DNA of 64,000 nt from Ampullaceana balthica (lineage: Eukaryota > Mollusca > Gastropoda > Lymnaeidae), in the NCBI GenBank assembly GCA_944989445.1, contig CALYLW010000435.1, positions 370,132 through 434,131 of the forward strand. The letters are read 5' to 3'. Below, one piece after another: positions 23,076 through 33,149 of this stretch. A program made the position numbers and the translations under genes. The notes under the pieces are model-generated. The model was given only the letters and a program-made list of their open reading frames with translations. It did not search any database and was not told where the DNA came from. Within the stretch, counting starts at the first letter, position 1, and every line of letters begins with the position of its first letter.

Positions 23076-23307
23076 AGGAAGAACTAACAGTAGAGCAGCG
23101 TTTGACCTTTGAACTAAACTAACAAACCTATATGACGGTCTTATAGCTGGATGTCAACACGACATCGTGAGGATGATGCTCCCAGTGTAACTGCTGCATT
23201 TCTTTCTATTTTGGTTACTATAACTGGCTTTGGTGCAGTACCTCCAATTGATGAGTACAGCATGAATGTTAAATTAGTATTGGGAAGTAAAGATATATAT
23301 GTATTTA

Positions 23308-25139
23308 GGGGACGTCCATAAATTACGTCACGCGATTTTGGCAGCTTTCAATCGTTACACTTCGCCACAAAAACTTAGACCCCACTCCAACATGACGTCA
23401 CAAAGCTTTCACGCCCCCCCCTAAAAGCCGTATTTTCTTATTGAAAATTAGCATGTTTCAAATCACTTTTTAAATCCCTTATATTAACTTCGCGGCCGTA
23501 TCATCATCTCATCATCTCTGTCTTGGGCGGGCAGGCGGAAAAAGAAAAGTCAAAAATGACCCACTTCCAGTGATCCGATCGAGCTGAAATTTGGCACACG
23601 GACCCGACTCACCTAACAATGCACCGTTTCAAAATTGCAGATCGATCGATCGTACCGTAATTAAATTGATGCATTTTTAGTTTATCCTTATATGAGGTAT
23701 GTAATTCAAATTCACTGTTTGTTATTGTTTTTTTCCACGTGAAAGTTTGAGTAGACGCGTTGAGGCGGCCCATCGAAGCATCGCGGCGCTTTTGTTTACA
23801 TTTTACGTGTCACGCTGAGCTCGGTCAAGCGAATCGGTGACCAGACTTTTCCCCTCTCACCCTCCCCAGGGTTATGAAGCAAACTTGAGTTAAGACAGAT
23901 TCAGTCTGTAAATGTTTGAAAATAATCAAACTGTTAGTTGTGTCTCATATATAAGGGATTTATAGTCAAAAACTTTGTTTTTACGGGTTTGTTTTATTAA
24001 ATCCCTTATATTAACTTCGCGGCCGTCTCATCATCTCATTATCTCATGGGCGGGCGGAAAAACAAAAGTCGAAAATGACCAACTTCCCGTGCTTCGATCG
24101 AGCTGTAATTTGGCACACTGACCCGTCTGACCTAACAATGCATCGTATCAAAATTTCAGATCGATCGAAAGTACCGTAATTAAATTAATGCATTTTTAGT
24201 TTATCCTTATATGAGGTATGTAATTCAAATTCACGGTTTGTTATTGTTTTTTTCCCACGTGAAATTTGAGTTGACGCATTGAGGCGACCCATCGAAGCGA
24301 CGGGGTGCTTTTGTTTACATTTTACATGTCACGCTGAGCTCGGTCAAGCGAATCGGTGACCAGACTTTTCCCCTCTCCCCCTCCCACCCACCCCTACCCC
24401 TAGGGTTATGAAGCAAACTTGAGTTAAGACAGATTCAGTCTGTAAATGTTTGAAAATAATCAATACTGTTAGTTATGTCTCATATATAAGGGATTTATAG
24501 TCAAAAATCTTGTTTTTACTGGTTTGTTTTATTACTAGTCTTATATTAGCTTGTTTTGTAAGTTTAATTGGAACCGTCCGTCCAACTATTTGTTTATAAT
24601 TTTTTCACTTGCCTAGTTCACGCGTTGACGCCGACCGTCACTGTTCACACCCCCTACCGTCCCTGCGCCCACGGGAGATAAAAACCAGGGGAGATAATTC
24701 TGTTTCAGTCTGTAAATGTCGCGTTTGAACATAATCACTACTTTTAGTTATGTCTCATATATAAGGGATTTATAGTCAAAAGGTAAGCTGGCTTTGCACT
24801 TACTGTAAAATGCGTAGACTAAAAAGTAGAAAATTAGTGCATTTTTAATATAAGACTAGTTTGTAAAAAGTTTTTTTAAGGTTAATTATTTGTGATTTTA
24901 GTATGTATTTAATGTAGGGCTGAACTCTAATATCGTAACACGTGTGAAGACATTGAAAACGTCATTAAATAAAATACAAGCATTCAAATCCTTAAGTAAA
25001 ACTTTTATTTAAAGTTGTGCGTTTTGATGTGACGTCACATTTCTTAAACACTCCCCTCCCCCTCGTCACACATCGTCACAAATGCTTTACCCCCCCCCCT
25101 TTTTTTTTAGGTGCGTGACGTCATTTATAGACGGACCCT
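23308..25139. mobile_element. GGCCGTCC-type TIR element, divergent copy (1.8 kb)
   Basis: The left end is GGGGACGTCCATAAATTACG followed by TCACGCG; the right end, reversed, reads AGGGTCCGTCTATAAATGACG then TCACGCAC. C-rich/G-rich tracts with TGTGACGTCACA-like words lie inside both ends, as in the other members. It does not contain the zinc-finger gene; the interior holds the ~530-bp tandem units. No clear TSD. Confidence 0.65.
23466..24790 (+). repeat. Two and a half tandem ~530-bp units of a dispersed repeat
   Basis: Units run about 23466-23990 and 23995-24520, with a shorter relative from about 24531 to 24790. Each begins AATCCCTTATATTAACTTCG and ends ATATAAGGGATTTATAGTCA, so the ends are themselves inverted (AAATCCCTTATAT / ATATAAGGGATTT). 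Shared internal landmarks include GATCGAGCTGAAATTTGGCA and CGTACCGTAATTAAATT. Divergence between the first two is a few percent. Another copy lies on the minus strand at 15745-16253. The AAATCCCTTATAT inverted ends suggest TIR elements that inserted next to each other or duplicated in tandem. Confidence 0.75.
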
Positions 25140-25510
25140 TTCTCAAATATATATTTTTAGAACCCCTGAGTACTGTCTGTGGGTTTTTGTTGTTTCATGA
25201 CCACACCACTTAGAAATGTGTTACCAAAACATTCAAGACAATAACATTCTGTAAAATAACATTCCTTTGTAGTGGCACACTCCGTCACGAAGGGAGTGGG
25301 GGGGGGGAGCCACGTGACTGAGATGGCTCGTGATTAACCTGATTAACTACATAATGAGCCAGGTGATTAGGATAAGCAAAAGTCCGCTAATGAGTTGAAA
25401 GGCTGAGACTGACCACAATTTTCACCTGTCATTCTTGGAAAACATTGGTTTAAGGGAAACCGCAATGTGACAAGACAGAAAGTCAAGGACGGATACAAAA
25501 TAATAGCTAT

Positions 25511-25755
25511 GGGGCCTTCCATAAAGTACGTCACGCTCCAGAGGGGGGTGTAAGAAAGTGTGACATTTTGTGACAGGGGGGGTTAGGGTCCGGCCATGTG
25601 AGACGTCGAGGTGTTTTATATTAAATTTTAATTATTTTGTTAATAAAAAACATTTTTTTCGAAAGTGTGACGTATTTGGTGTCCGAGATTTGTGACAGTT
25701 TGTGACAAGGGGGAGGGGGGAGTTAAAAATGGTCAAAAATAGCGGGACGTACCCC
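25511..25755. mobile_element. Short GGCCGTCC MITE, right tip interrupted by the hAT at 25756
   Basis: It opens GGGGCCTTCCATAAAGTACG, has the GTGTGACA...TTTGTGACAGGGGG tract, a short AT-rich centre and a closing GTTTGTGACAAGGGGGAGG...GCGGGACGTAC. The expected final TTTATGGACGGC is missing: the CGTAC is followed by CCC and the hAT terminus. It is an internal-deletion derivative of the longer elements at 2752 and 53656. Confidence 0.75.
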
Positions 25756-25856
25756 CATGGCGTAACAACGGGTTGGCATCGGGGCAGTTGCCAAGGGCGC
25801 CATCTCAAAAGGGCGCCAATAAATCTCTAATTTTTAAATTTGTATTTAAATAAATA

Positions 25857-26516
25857 CAGTCGGACACCTCTAAGTCGCATTCAAAAGGACCCGAAAAAAA
25901 ATCGACTTAAGGAGTTTTTGAGTTAGGGGAAATGACGTAATAGGCGCCAATGAATCAAGGACAATATATATATTGAGAGGGGAGTAACAGCCATACCAGC
26001 AAATAGCTTGACAGGAAAGAGAGGCGGTGGCTGATGTTTCATATGAAAGGAGCCAACTTGCTTTAACATATCGGCACAAGCCTGTGAGAGGAGACACCTT
26101 CCCTCCCCTCGCCCACTTTACTGCCTCCACAGTGGGATGGGGGGAGTAATATTTTTCTTTTTCAAAAATAGTCACATCATGCAGCAAAGGGACGCGAATT
26201 AGTTGCCACTCCTTTTTCTTGTCCTTGACATTTTTTGTACTATCAAGGGTCGCATAATCCCCCGTGGAATGCACTCAGATATTATTTTACGTCAATTTAC
26301 GTTGATCTACGGAATACGTGTTCTGAAATGTCACACTCCAGAATAATAACCCAAACGCCTTGGAAAATTCCACTAAGAGAGGTTGAAAGCCAAAAATCTT
26401 GGAGTTAAGGAGATCTAAAATACATTAGTCTTATGGAATTTGTCCGGGACCTAACAATTAATTCGATATAGGGAGGTTTTCGACTTAGAGAAGTTTGACT
26501 TAGCGACGTCCGACTG
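25857..26516. mobile_element. TIR element with CAGTCGGAC ends (possibly pogo/Tigger-like)
   Basis: The left end is CAGTCGGACACCTCTAAGTC and the right end reversed CAGTCGGACGTCGCTAAGTC, followed on both sides by GAC/ACTTAAGGAG-like words. TA precedes the left end; the right flank does not match. The minus-strand frame 25870-26274 (134 codons) reads through the TIR and an Ala/Ser/Leu-rich stretch; I do not recognise it. A part of the same family lies inverted at about 27240-27510. Confidence 0.7.
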
Positions 26517-27239
26517 TTTTTCACTTTTATCCTCGATAAAAAATAGTGAATAATTACTTATATTTATACTAGCGTATCACCCGTCAAAAATGACGGAAGT
26601 TTTCAGCTGAAATTTATTTATTTTGAAAAAATGTACTTTTTTTTTAGGGCGCCTACGGCGCCGACCTTTTCAAAAGCCTAACTAACTTGTCCTTGTTTGA
26701 TAAATATGAAATATTCAATTTTCTGAAATGTACACAAAATATTTTATAATAGGGGTTGTAGGGCACCTACGGCGCCCTCTTTTGTTTTTTGATTTTATAA
26801 TAATTAACCATCATCAAATCTCTTTTTTACATTGTTCCCTTTTCCAAAATTAAAATATGAACTAAAACAATGACGTCATATAATATTTTTTTACAGCGCA
26901 TCTTTAATTTGCACACCTTTTGATGCATGGTGCAGTAATTTGGTGCAATGCTTTCTAAAATTAGTAGCGACACGGACAGACACTACAGACTTGACATTGA
27001 AAATTATATTGTTTAATATATTTCATTTAAACCATTATAATATTTTTATTATGTTTGTGGCCTTTGCGGGCCGTCTTATCATCCAAGCAGGGCCGTCTTA
27101 ACTCTTAACGCATAGGCATGATAATATTTTTATTTTTATTTAATTTTATTCCTGCGTGGAAGCGGTCGAATATTATTTCTTTGCCCGGGGGCCCAAACTG
27201 TTAAAAAAGACGGCTCTGCATACAAGTGTCAATCTGATT

Positions 27240-27510
27240 TTACAGTCTTTCTTTTGAAAAGAAAAATCTTACTATCCCCACCGCAAGGTCGAGGGACTAA
27301 AGTTGGGGAGGGGAGAAAAGGTGTCTCCTCTCACGGCGTCACGGCTGGTGTCGGTATGTCAAAGCAAGTTTAACATCAGACACCGCCTCTCTTTGCTGCC
27401 AAGCCTTCGAGCCGCAATGGATGTCCCCCCCCCCTCCTAACCTTCTCAATATAATTATTGTTCTTGATTAATCGGCGCCTATTACACCAGTTTCCCTAAC
27501 TCCAAAACTG
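27240..27510 (-). repeat. Inverted scrap of the CAGTCGGAC element
   Basis: Read on the minus strand it shares, in order, GGCGCC...AATCAAG-ACAAT, ATATTGAGA, CAGGAAAGAGAGGCGGTG-like sequence, AACTTGCTTT and GTGAGAGGAGACACCTT with the interior of 25857-26516. Both lie within the same hAT. Confidence 0.65.
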
Positions 27511-27524
27511 ATATAATAAACAAA

Positions 27525-28459
27525 GAGCAATTTATTATTGAAATAAAATGCATTAAACACCAAATGATTGAACTATTGCAAAACAAAAAGCCCGATGACA
27601 TGTTTCATTTACATCTTGTAAATGGTGTCGCTAAATGGGAATAGTAAGAATTGTACCAGAATATCGAACGAGCTCTGAAAACTAGGGCTGTTATCGATTA
27701 ATTTAAATTTAATCGTTAACTTTTGAAAAATTATTGATTAATTAATCGATAATTTCGATTAAAGCCAAAAATAGACATTTATGATGGCATTAAACTGAAC
27801 ATTTCTCACGGACATTGAAAATTAAGAATATTTTGGACTAAATTTTATGACAATGTGTTGATACTTGATCGGATTTTTGTGCTGAAGGTGGTACGTCAGC
27901 GATGTATTTGATCCTTTAAAAGACAATTGTTTATGGCAGTGAACACAGTAAACTTTTTCACCATCTTCGACTTTGCCATCCGCAGTTAGCTTAAAAACAA
28001 AATGCTTGCTAAACTTTCTAGTTATATGTTTAAATGTAACTGCGCTGATGACGTCAGCCATTTTTTAGCTGACGTCTGCAGTCCACATAGGTAATAAAAA
28101 AATTATAATATTACGCGGGAGAAGTTTGTACGTAAAAAAATATATAAATTATTATTAAGTATTTTTAATTATTAAGTATTAATCGAATTTTTATCGATTA
28201 AAATAATTTTAATCTATTAAAAAACTTAACGATTAATCGAGAAATTAATCGTTCATTTCCGCAGCCCTACTGAAAACATATCTTACACGGCAAACCACAG
28301 TAGCCACTGCTGAAATGAGTTTCAGCAAACTAAAAATTATCAAAAATTCCTTGAGATTGACGTCAGGTCAACAACGCACATCATCTCCAGCTCTTCTTTC
28401 CATCGAAAGTGTACTTACCAGTCAAATAAACTTCGATGGCATAATCACTAATTTTTAAG
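27525..28459 (+). pseudogene. hAT transposase C-terminal dimerisation region, split by another hAT element
   Basis: One reading frame runs EQFIIEIKCIKHQMIELLQN...VAKWE, two stops, then YQNIERALKTYLT, is broken by the insert 27683-28269, and continues in phase (after removal of one TSD copy) as RQTTVATAEMSFSKLKIIKN, SLRLTSGQQR and LLSIESVL...FDGIITNF, ending at a stop at 28459. The TVA(S/T)AE-SFSKLK-IKN...R...LSIE block is the conserved hAT C-terminal dimerisation region in the zinc-finger MYM-type-like clade. Only about 120 residues remain, with two in-frame stops. Confidence 0.88.
27683..28269 (-). mobile_element. hAT element with perfect 8-bp TSD CTGAAAAC and a BED-finger ORF
   Basis: CTGAAAAC lies at 27675-27682 and 28270-28277. 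Ends are TAGGGCTGTTATCGATTAAT and, reversed, TAGGGCTGCGGAAATGAACG, each followed by clusters of ATCGATTAAT. The minus-strand frame 27822-28061 (79 codons) opens MADVISAVTF and has CVHC...HLQHKNP, a BED-type zinc finger (C-x2-C...H-x3-H) as found at the N-terminus of hAT transposases. The catalytic body is absent, so this is an internally deleted, non-autonomous copy of 587 bp. Confidence 0.9.
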
Positions 28460-28581
28460 CTTTGAAACTTTGATATAGGATAGATGAGTGGATCGGTGGA
28501 GTGTTACTTAAAGTTATTTATAATTGTTAATTTCTATCGTTATGTATGAGAAAATGAGAATGACTCATTGACACTATTGTT

Positions 28582-29470
28582 TTTAAAACTAATTTTCACA
28601 AATTTTGTGAATCGTTTGAATTAGTTTTATGTCAAAATAACATGCAATGCGTATCTCCTGAATGTGTTGTTCATAAATCTGAATTGGATGCAGCAGGACT
28701 CATATCTAAAGATAGGGAATGGTTTGACAATCAGGTTCGCACCAGCCAATATGTCACTCATATTGTGAAATATCAGGACATAAAATGTTGCGACAAAGTA
28801 CGAAGCTCATATTTCAACGTTTTACCTACGAGATTCTTTCCTCCTCTAATCACAATTAACCAAACAACTGATTGACTTAGTGCTTCAGAAAGAGCAGATG
28901 CAGATTCTCATAAGTTTGCTTCCTTGTTTATGGCACAAACTCTCAAATTTGATGACATTATGCCGAGTTCAACAGGAGTTTTCAAAGTACAAGCATATGG
29001 TCTTTATTGTCCATCTTTGCAGATCAGCTTACTTGATCGAATTTGCAAAGTATGTCACTTATTTTTTGCCTCACAAACAATGTTGAAAAAACATGCAGGA
29101 CAACACAGAGCTAGGGCTCAGGAGAATGTGCATACCCAAACTGTTCAAGAATTAACTCAGACAAAACGCATCCCTCCTTTAAGAATCGCATCTAGAAGGA
29201 GACGAGAACCCATGGCAGTTATTGCCAGAAGAGAAAATGCACACAGAGGCTGTTGAGTGGCTAGATGAGGACGAGTTGATCTGTCTGAAATTATCCTTCC
29301 AGGAAACGATGATGGTGAAAGACTGATGCCAGTCGTATAGCTATGGATGAACACTTCACTTCACCGTTGTAAGATGATGTCCAGTGAATATTTTTGAATT
29401 AAACATAATTCACAGAACCATAATAAACAGATTCAATATAGCACAAGAGTTGGTCACATAATTTGTCAAT
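28582..29470 (+). pseudogene. Orphan zinc-finger protein, copy 2 (captured without its TIRs)
   Basis: Shares about 890 bp with copy 3 (about 53832-54711) and copy 1. The ATG is at 28642. The first frame reads MQCVSPECVVHKSELDAAG and KCCDKVRSSYFNV to a TGA at about 28873. The second, 28924-29256, contains the only complete zinc finger of the three copies, with ligands C-x2-C-x12-H-x3-H at 29044-29106 (ICKVC...LKKHAGQH). A frameshift at about 29245 moves the acidic VEWLDEDELICL tail out of frame. No GGCCGTCC ends are present; instead the fragment is flanked by a ~48-bp direct repeat (28536-28587 and 29481-29530). Confidence 0.7.
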
Positions 29471-29789
29471 GTTATGTAATTATCGTTATGTATGAGAAAA
29501 TGAGAATGACACATTGAACTATTGTTTTTATTTATAATAAATTATGCTTCAAGTTTTGCTGTAGACCTTATTAACACAACAATATTCCGTTTTATCCACC
29601 AATTTATTTGGTATTATTTAGTAAATAATATATTGCAAATTAGTACTGTTCCTGACTCATTCATTTTTTTATATTCACGTTGTATGACTGTCACTGTCAG
29701 ACTACGTAATTATTGTCATAAATAAAATAAGAGAAATTCAATTACTTTTTCTAACAAATGAAAAAATCGCAGAGCTGAAAGTTGTCAAT

Positions 29790-30331
29790 TTATCAAGTGC
29801 GCCAAAAATCAAATTAGCCAAGGGCGCCAAAAATCAAATTAGCCAAGGGCGCCAAAAATCAAATTAGCCAAGGGCGCCAAAAATCAAATTAGCCAAGGGC
29901 GCCAAAAATCAAATTAGCCAAGGGCGCCAAAAATCAAATTAGCCAAGGGCGCCAAAAATCAAATTAGCCAAGGGCGCCAAAAATCAAATTAGCCAAGGGC
30001 GCCAAAAATCAAATTAGCCAAGGGCGCCAAAAATCAAATTAGCCAAGGGCGCCAAAAATCAAATTAGCCAAGGGCGCCAAAAATCAAATTAGCCAAGGGC
30101 GCCAAAAATCAAATTAGCCAAGGGCGCCAAAAATCAAATTAGCCAAGGGCGCCAAAAATCAAATTAGCCAAGGGCGCCAAAAATCAAATTAGCCAAGGGC
30201 GCCAAAAATCAAATTAGCCAAGGGCGCCAAAAATCAAATTAGCCAAGGGCGCCAAAAATCAAATTAGCCAAGGGCGCCAAAAATCAAATTAGCCAAGTGC
30301 GCCAAAAATCAAATTAGCCAAGGGCGCCAAA
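29790..30331. repeat. 25-bp minisatellite, about 21 near-identical units
   Basis: The unit is GCCAAAAATCAAATTAGCCA plus AGGGC. Only two differences are visible (AAGTGC at the first unit and near 30297). The array abuts the right TIR of the 25756-30349 hAT, and its GCCAAGGGCGCCA word also occurs just inside the left TIR at 25790, so it probably arose from subterminal transposon sequence. Confidence 0.97.
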
Positions 30332-30761
30332 AACCTAGTTACGTCTCTGCGTACCCCTATTCAGTAATCAGTGTGTCGAAACATGCAAGGAATAGTTATA
30401 ATATAAATTAACCAAGAATTTTCCACGGAGAATAAAATTATACTTGAAGGGTGATAAGCGATTACAATTTTTTTAAATTTTGTTCAAAAGTAAAGATTAT
30501 ACTATGGATTGTAACTTACTTATTAAAAACCAAGTTACTGATTTTAGTTAAATATTTTTAGCTTTATTTCAAATTATATAATTTGGTCTGCTACATCAAA
30601 AAATATATATTTAATTGCCTAATACTTTCAATAATAATACTAATCAGACTAATTCGAACATTTCTTAACTTTTTAAACAAGGATAATTTTTCCCTTAACG
30701 CTCACCTGTCCGTACAACAATATATAAGTAAACATTGTCCATAGAGCCGCAAGGGGCATGC

Positions 30762-31388
30762 TATATGTTTAATGTGATATCTTGTTGAGTTGGTGCTGCT
30801 ATTATCATAATATATGTTTATATGTTTAATGTGATATCTTGTTGAGTTGGTGCTACTATTATCATAATATATGTTTAATGTGATATCTTTTTGAGTTTAT
30901 GCTACTATTATCATAGTATATGTTTAATGTGATATCTTGTTGAGTTGGTGCTACTATTATCATAATATATGTTTAATGTGATATCTTGTTGAGTTCGCGC
31001 TACTATTATCATAATAGATGTTTATATGTTGAATGTGATATCATGTTGAGTTTGTACTACTATTATCATAATATATGTTTAATGTGATATCTTTTTGAAT
31101 TTGTACTACTATTATCATAATATATGTTTAATGTGATATCTTTTTGAGTTTGTACTACTATTATCATAATATATGTTTAATGTGATATCTTGTTGAGTTG
31201 GTGCTACTATTATAATATATGTTAAATGTGATATCTTTTTGAGTTTGTACTAATATTATCATAATATATGTTTAATGTGATATCTTGTTGAGTTGTGGCT
31301 GCTATTATCAAAATATATGTTTAATGTGATATCTTGTTGAGTTGGTGCTGCTATTATCATACTATATGTTTAATTTGATATCTTGTTG
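30762..31388 (+). repeat. 47-bp minisatellite, about 13 units, internal to a hAT element
   Basis: The unit reads ATATGTTTAATGTGATATCT, TGTTGAGTTGGTGCTACTAT, TATCATA (about 47 bp), with variants TTTTTGAGTTTG and deletions. Three inverted units of the same repeat occur at 35987-36160. It directly precedes the hAT terminus ending at 31657. Confidence 0.93.
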
Positions 31389-31657
31389 AAATGCTAAGTT
31401 TTTTTTATTTTTAAATTAGTATTAAGGGTTATTACTATTGCCATATTTTATTAGGGTTTTTTTCTAATTATTTTTCCTTACAAAATAAATATAAAGTTTT
31501 CGTGATACCATTGTTTTTTTGTTTTTTTTAAATAAGTTTTATATTAAAGTAGTAAAATTTTAAAAAGCAGTACAAATGTTTAGCCAAAGCGCGGGGCCCT
31601 GAAAAGCGCGGGGCACAAGGCAGTTGCCTCTTTCGCCTTGCCCTAAGGCCGGCCCTG
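31389..31657. mobile_element. hAT copy A, transposase-5'-side terminus (CAGGGCCGG family)
   Basis: This ~270-bp stretch matches 56350-56614 in the same orientation, from AAATGCTAAGT through AAATAAATATAAAGTTTTC to CGCCTTGCCCTAAGGCCGGCCCTG at the tip. The 8 bases after the tip are CGTAAATA. The matching other terminus of the element is at 40964, followed by TATTTACG, the exact reverse complement (see findings). Confidence 0.85.
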
Positions 31658-31963
31658 CGTAAATATTCGGCGACGAATGACAATTTCATGGAGGGTGATG
31701 CCATTAAAATATATTTCGTACACACTTTCATTTAACTTGCTCTATCTGGTTGTCAGCCGATGTGTACATCTCGTAATCGACATTAAACATGCTACACGTG
31801 GTTGAATGAGCCGACATCCTGCATTACAAATATTGATTTTAGACAACAAAACAGTAATCAATCTTAAGCTAATAAATGATTTAATAATAATAATAAAAAT
31901 ATTTTAAACTGACATCGTATTTATTTAAAAATAAACCGTAAGCCAGAAGAAGACAAAATATTT

Positions 31964-32035
31964 CTCCCCGGCGGGGAATCGAACCCCGGTCTCCCGCGTG
32001 ACAGGCGGGGATACTCACCACTATACTACCGAGGA
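31964..32035 (-). tRNA. tRNA-Asp (GTC)
   Basis: The 72-nt minus-strand sequence folds as a canonical cloverleaf. The acceptor TCCTCGG pairs with CCGGGGA, with a T-G wobble. The D arm carries the A box GTAGTATAGTGG. The anticodon stem-loop is CCCGC-CTGTCAC-GCGGG with anticodon GTC, and the T arm is CGGGGTTCGATTCCCCG, a perfect B box (GGTTCGATTCC). The discriminator is G. No intron. On the minus strand a TTTT run follows within about 10 nt (ATATTTTGTC), suitable as a Pol III terminator. All structural positions look intact, so this is probably a functional gene. It lies in the segment inferred to have been inverted. Confidence 0.97.
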
Positions 32036-32299
32036 ACACACCAGTTAGCAAGAAATAACTATCTAATATTTGATGTAGTGCAGGTGTAGGTAGGGGTGTA
32101 GGATGGGAGGGGGAAAAAGTGTAGACCATCATATTACAAGAAACCGACCAGGGTGAGATATTAAGTAGTCGGCCTGTGCGCCACAGTTAGTTTTTGTAAT
32201 TGTGACTGTTCAAAAAGAAAAGAAGCGTGATTTAGATTATATAAGGATACAAAAAAAGGGGGGGGGGCGATTTCATTGATATTTATTATTCATGGGACA

Positions 32300-32511
32300 G
32301 GGAAATGCCTGACTAGAACTGAATTTGGTGATTAAGTTAATCATTAACGTTAGGGAAATGTCTGACTAGAACTGAATTGGGTGATTAAGTTAATCATTAA
32401 CTTTAGGGAAATGCTTGACTAGAACAGAATATGGTGATTAAGTTAATCATTAACGTTAGGGAAATGCCTGACTAGAACTGAATTTGGTGATTAAGTTAAT
32501 CATTAACGTTC
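32300..32511. repeat. 53-bp tandem repeat, 4 units
   Basis: Unit starts (GGGAAATGCCTGACTAGAAC) fall at 32300, 32353, 32406 and 32459, exactly 53 bp apart. Each contains GATTAAGTTAATCATTAAC, an AT-rich inverted word. A G-run lies upstream at about 32255. Confidence 0.93.
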
Positions 32512-33149
32512 AAGGTTGACTTATATTACACATATTACAATTATTTTTTTTAAAATATCATCGTTTCACGACTTGATCCGCCCGTAATGTTAAGAGTTAG
32601 ATTTATTATTATTTTATTGGTGCATGAAAATGAAAGTATTTCCTAAACACCGTGTATATTTGATAGTTTGTCACCCCCTGCATATTTGATAGTTTGTCAC
32701 ACGCCTTTGTCTGAAAGTAAAACAACAAGAAATAAATAAATAAGTTTGATCATACATTAACAATCCATAGCCCTAGACAAGTTATAAAATACTTGAATGA
32801 CCCCCTTTCCAGTCCATGACGGACTATGGGGCAAGTGATGTAGCGTTCACAAGTTTTTAGTCACCACTAACGAGCAGGGGAATGTGTGGCCAGCACAATA
32901 CCCCAGGGGCCTTGCCAGTACCTGAGCTCGAACCCGCGATTTGTCCTTGATGTTGTGATTGTTTTGTAAGATTTCACCAAGTGAAAAGAGAAAGAAACTA
33001 CATGTAGCTGTTAATTAATCAAATACAAATCGAGTAAATTATACGATTTGAGTGAAACAATAACATATGACTGTTTCTAGTACAAGAATTCACTACTATA
33101 CAGTAGAGAATACATATCTAAACCCTTCCCATTATCTTCACCTTCCAGC
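32512..33149. other. Unassigned spacer
   Basis: About 640 bp with a local duplication of ATTTGATAGTTTGTCAC at about 32659-32700 and otherwise nothing recognised. Confidence 0.4.

Larger units (their letters stand above)
25756..30349 (+). mobile_element. 4.6-kb hAT transposon with 8-bp TSD CGTACCCC
   Basis: CGTACCCC occurs at 25748-25755 and 30350-30357. Between them the left end reads CATGGCGTAACAACGGGTT and the right end reversed CAGAGACGTAACTAGGTTTT, an imperfect TIR followed on both sides by TTGGCGCCCTTGGC-like sequence. The transposase C-terminal region is on the plus strand (27525-28459). The rest of the gene is lost or replaced by nested elements: a TIR element (25857-26516), an inverted scrap (27240-27510), another hAT (27683-28269), a zinc-finger gene fragment (28582-29470) and a 25-bp array (29790-30331). 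The 8-bp TSD and the dimerisation-domain relic make the hAT assignment firm. Confidence 0.88.

Noticed and set aside
25870..26274. 134-codon minus-strand gene
   Set aside because: It begins and ends within the TIR element's own sequence, includes the inverted terminal repeat, and the inverted scrap at 27.3 kb does not conserve the frame.
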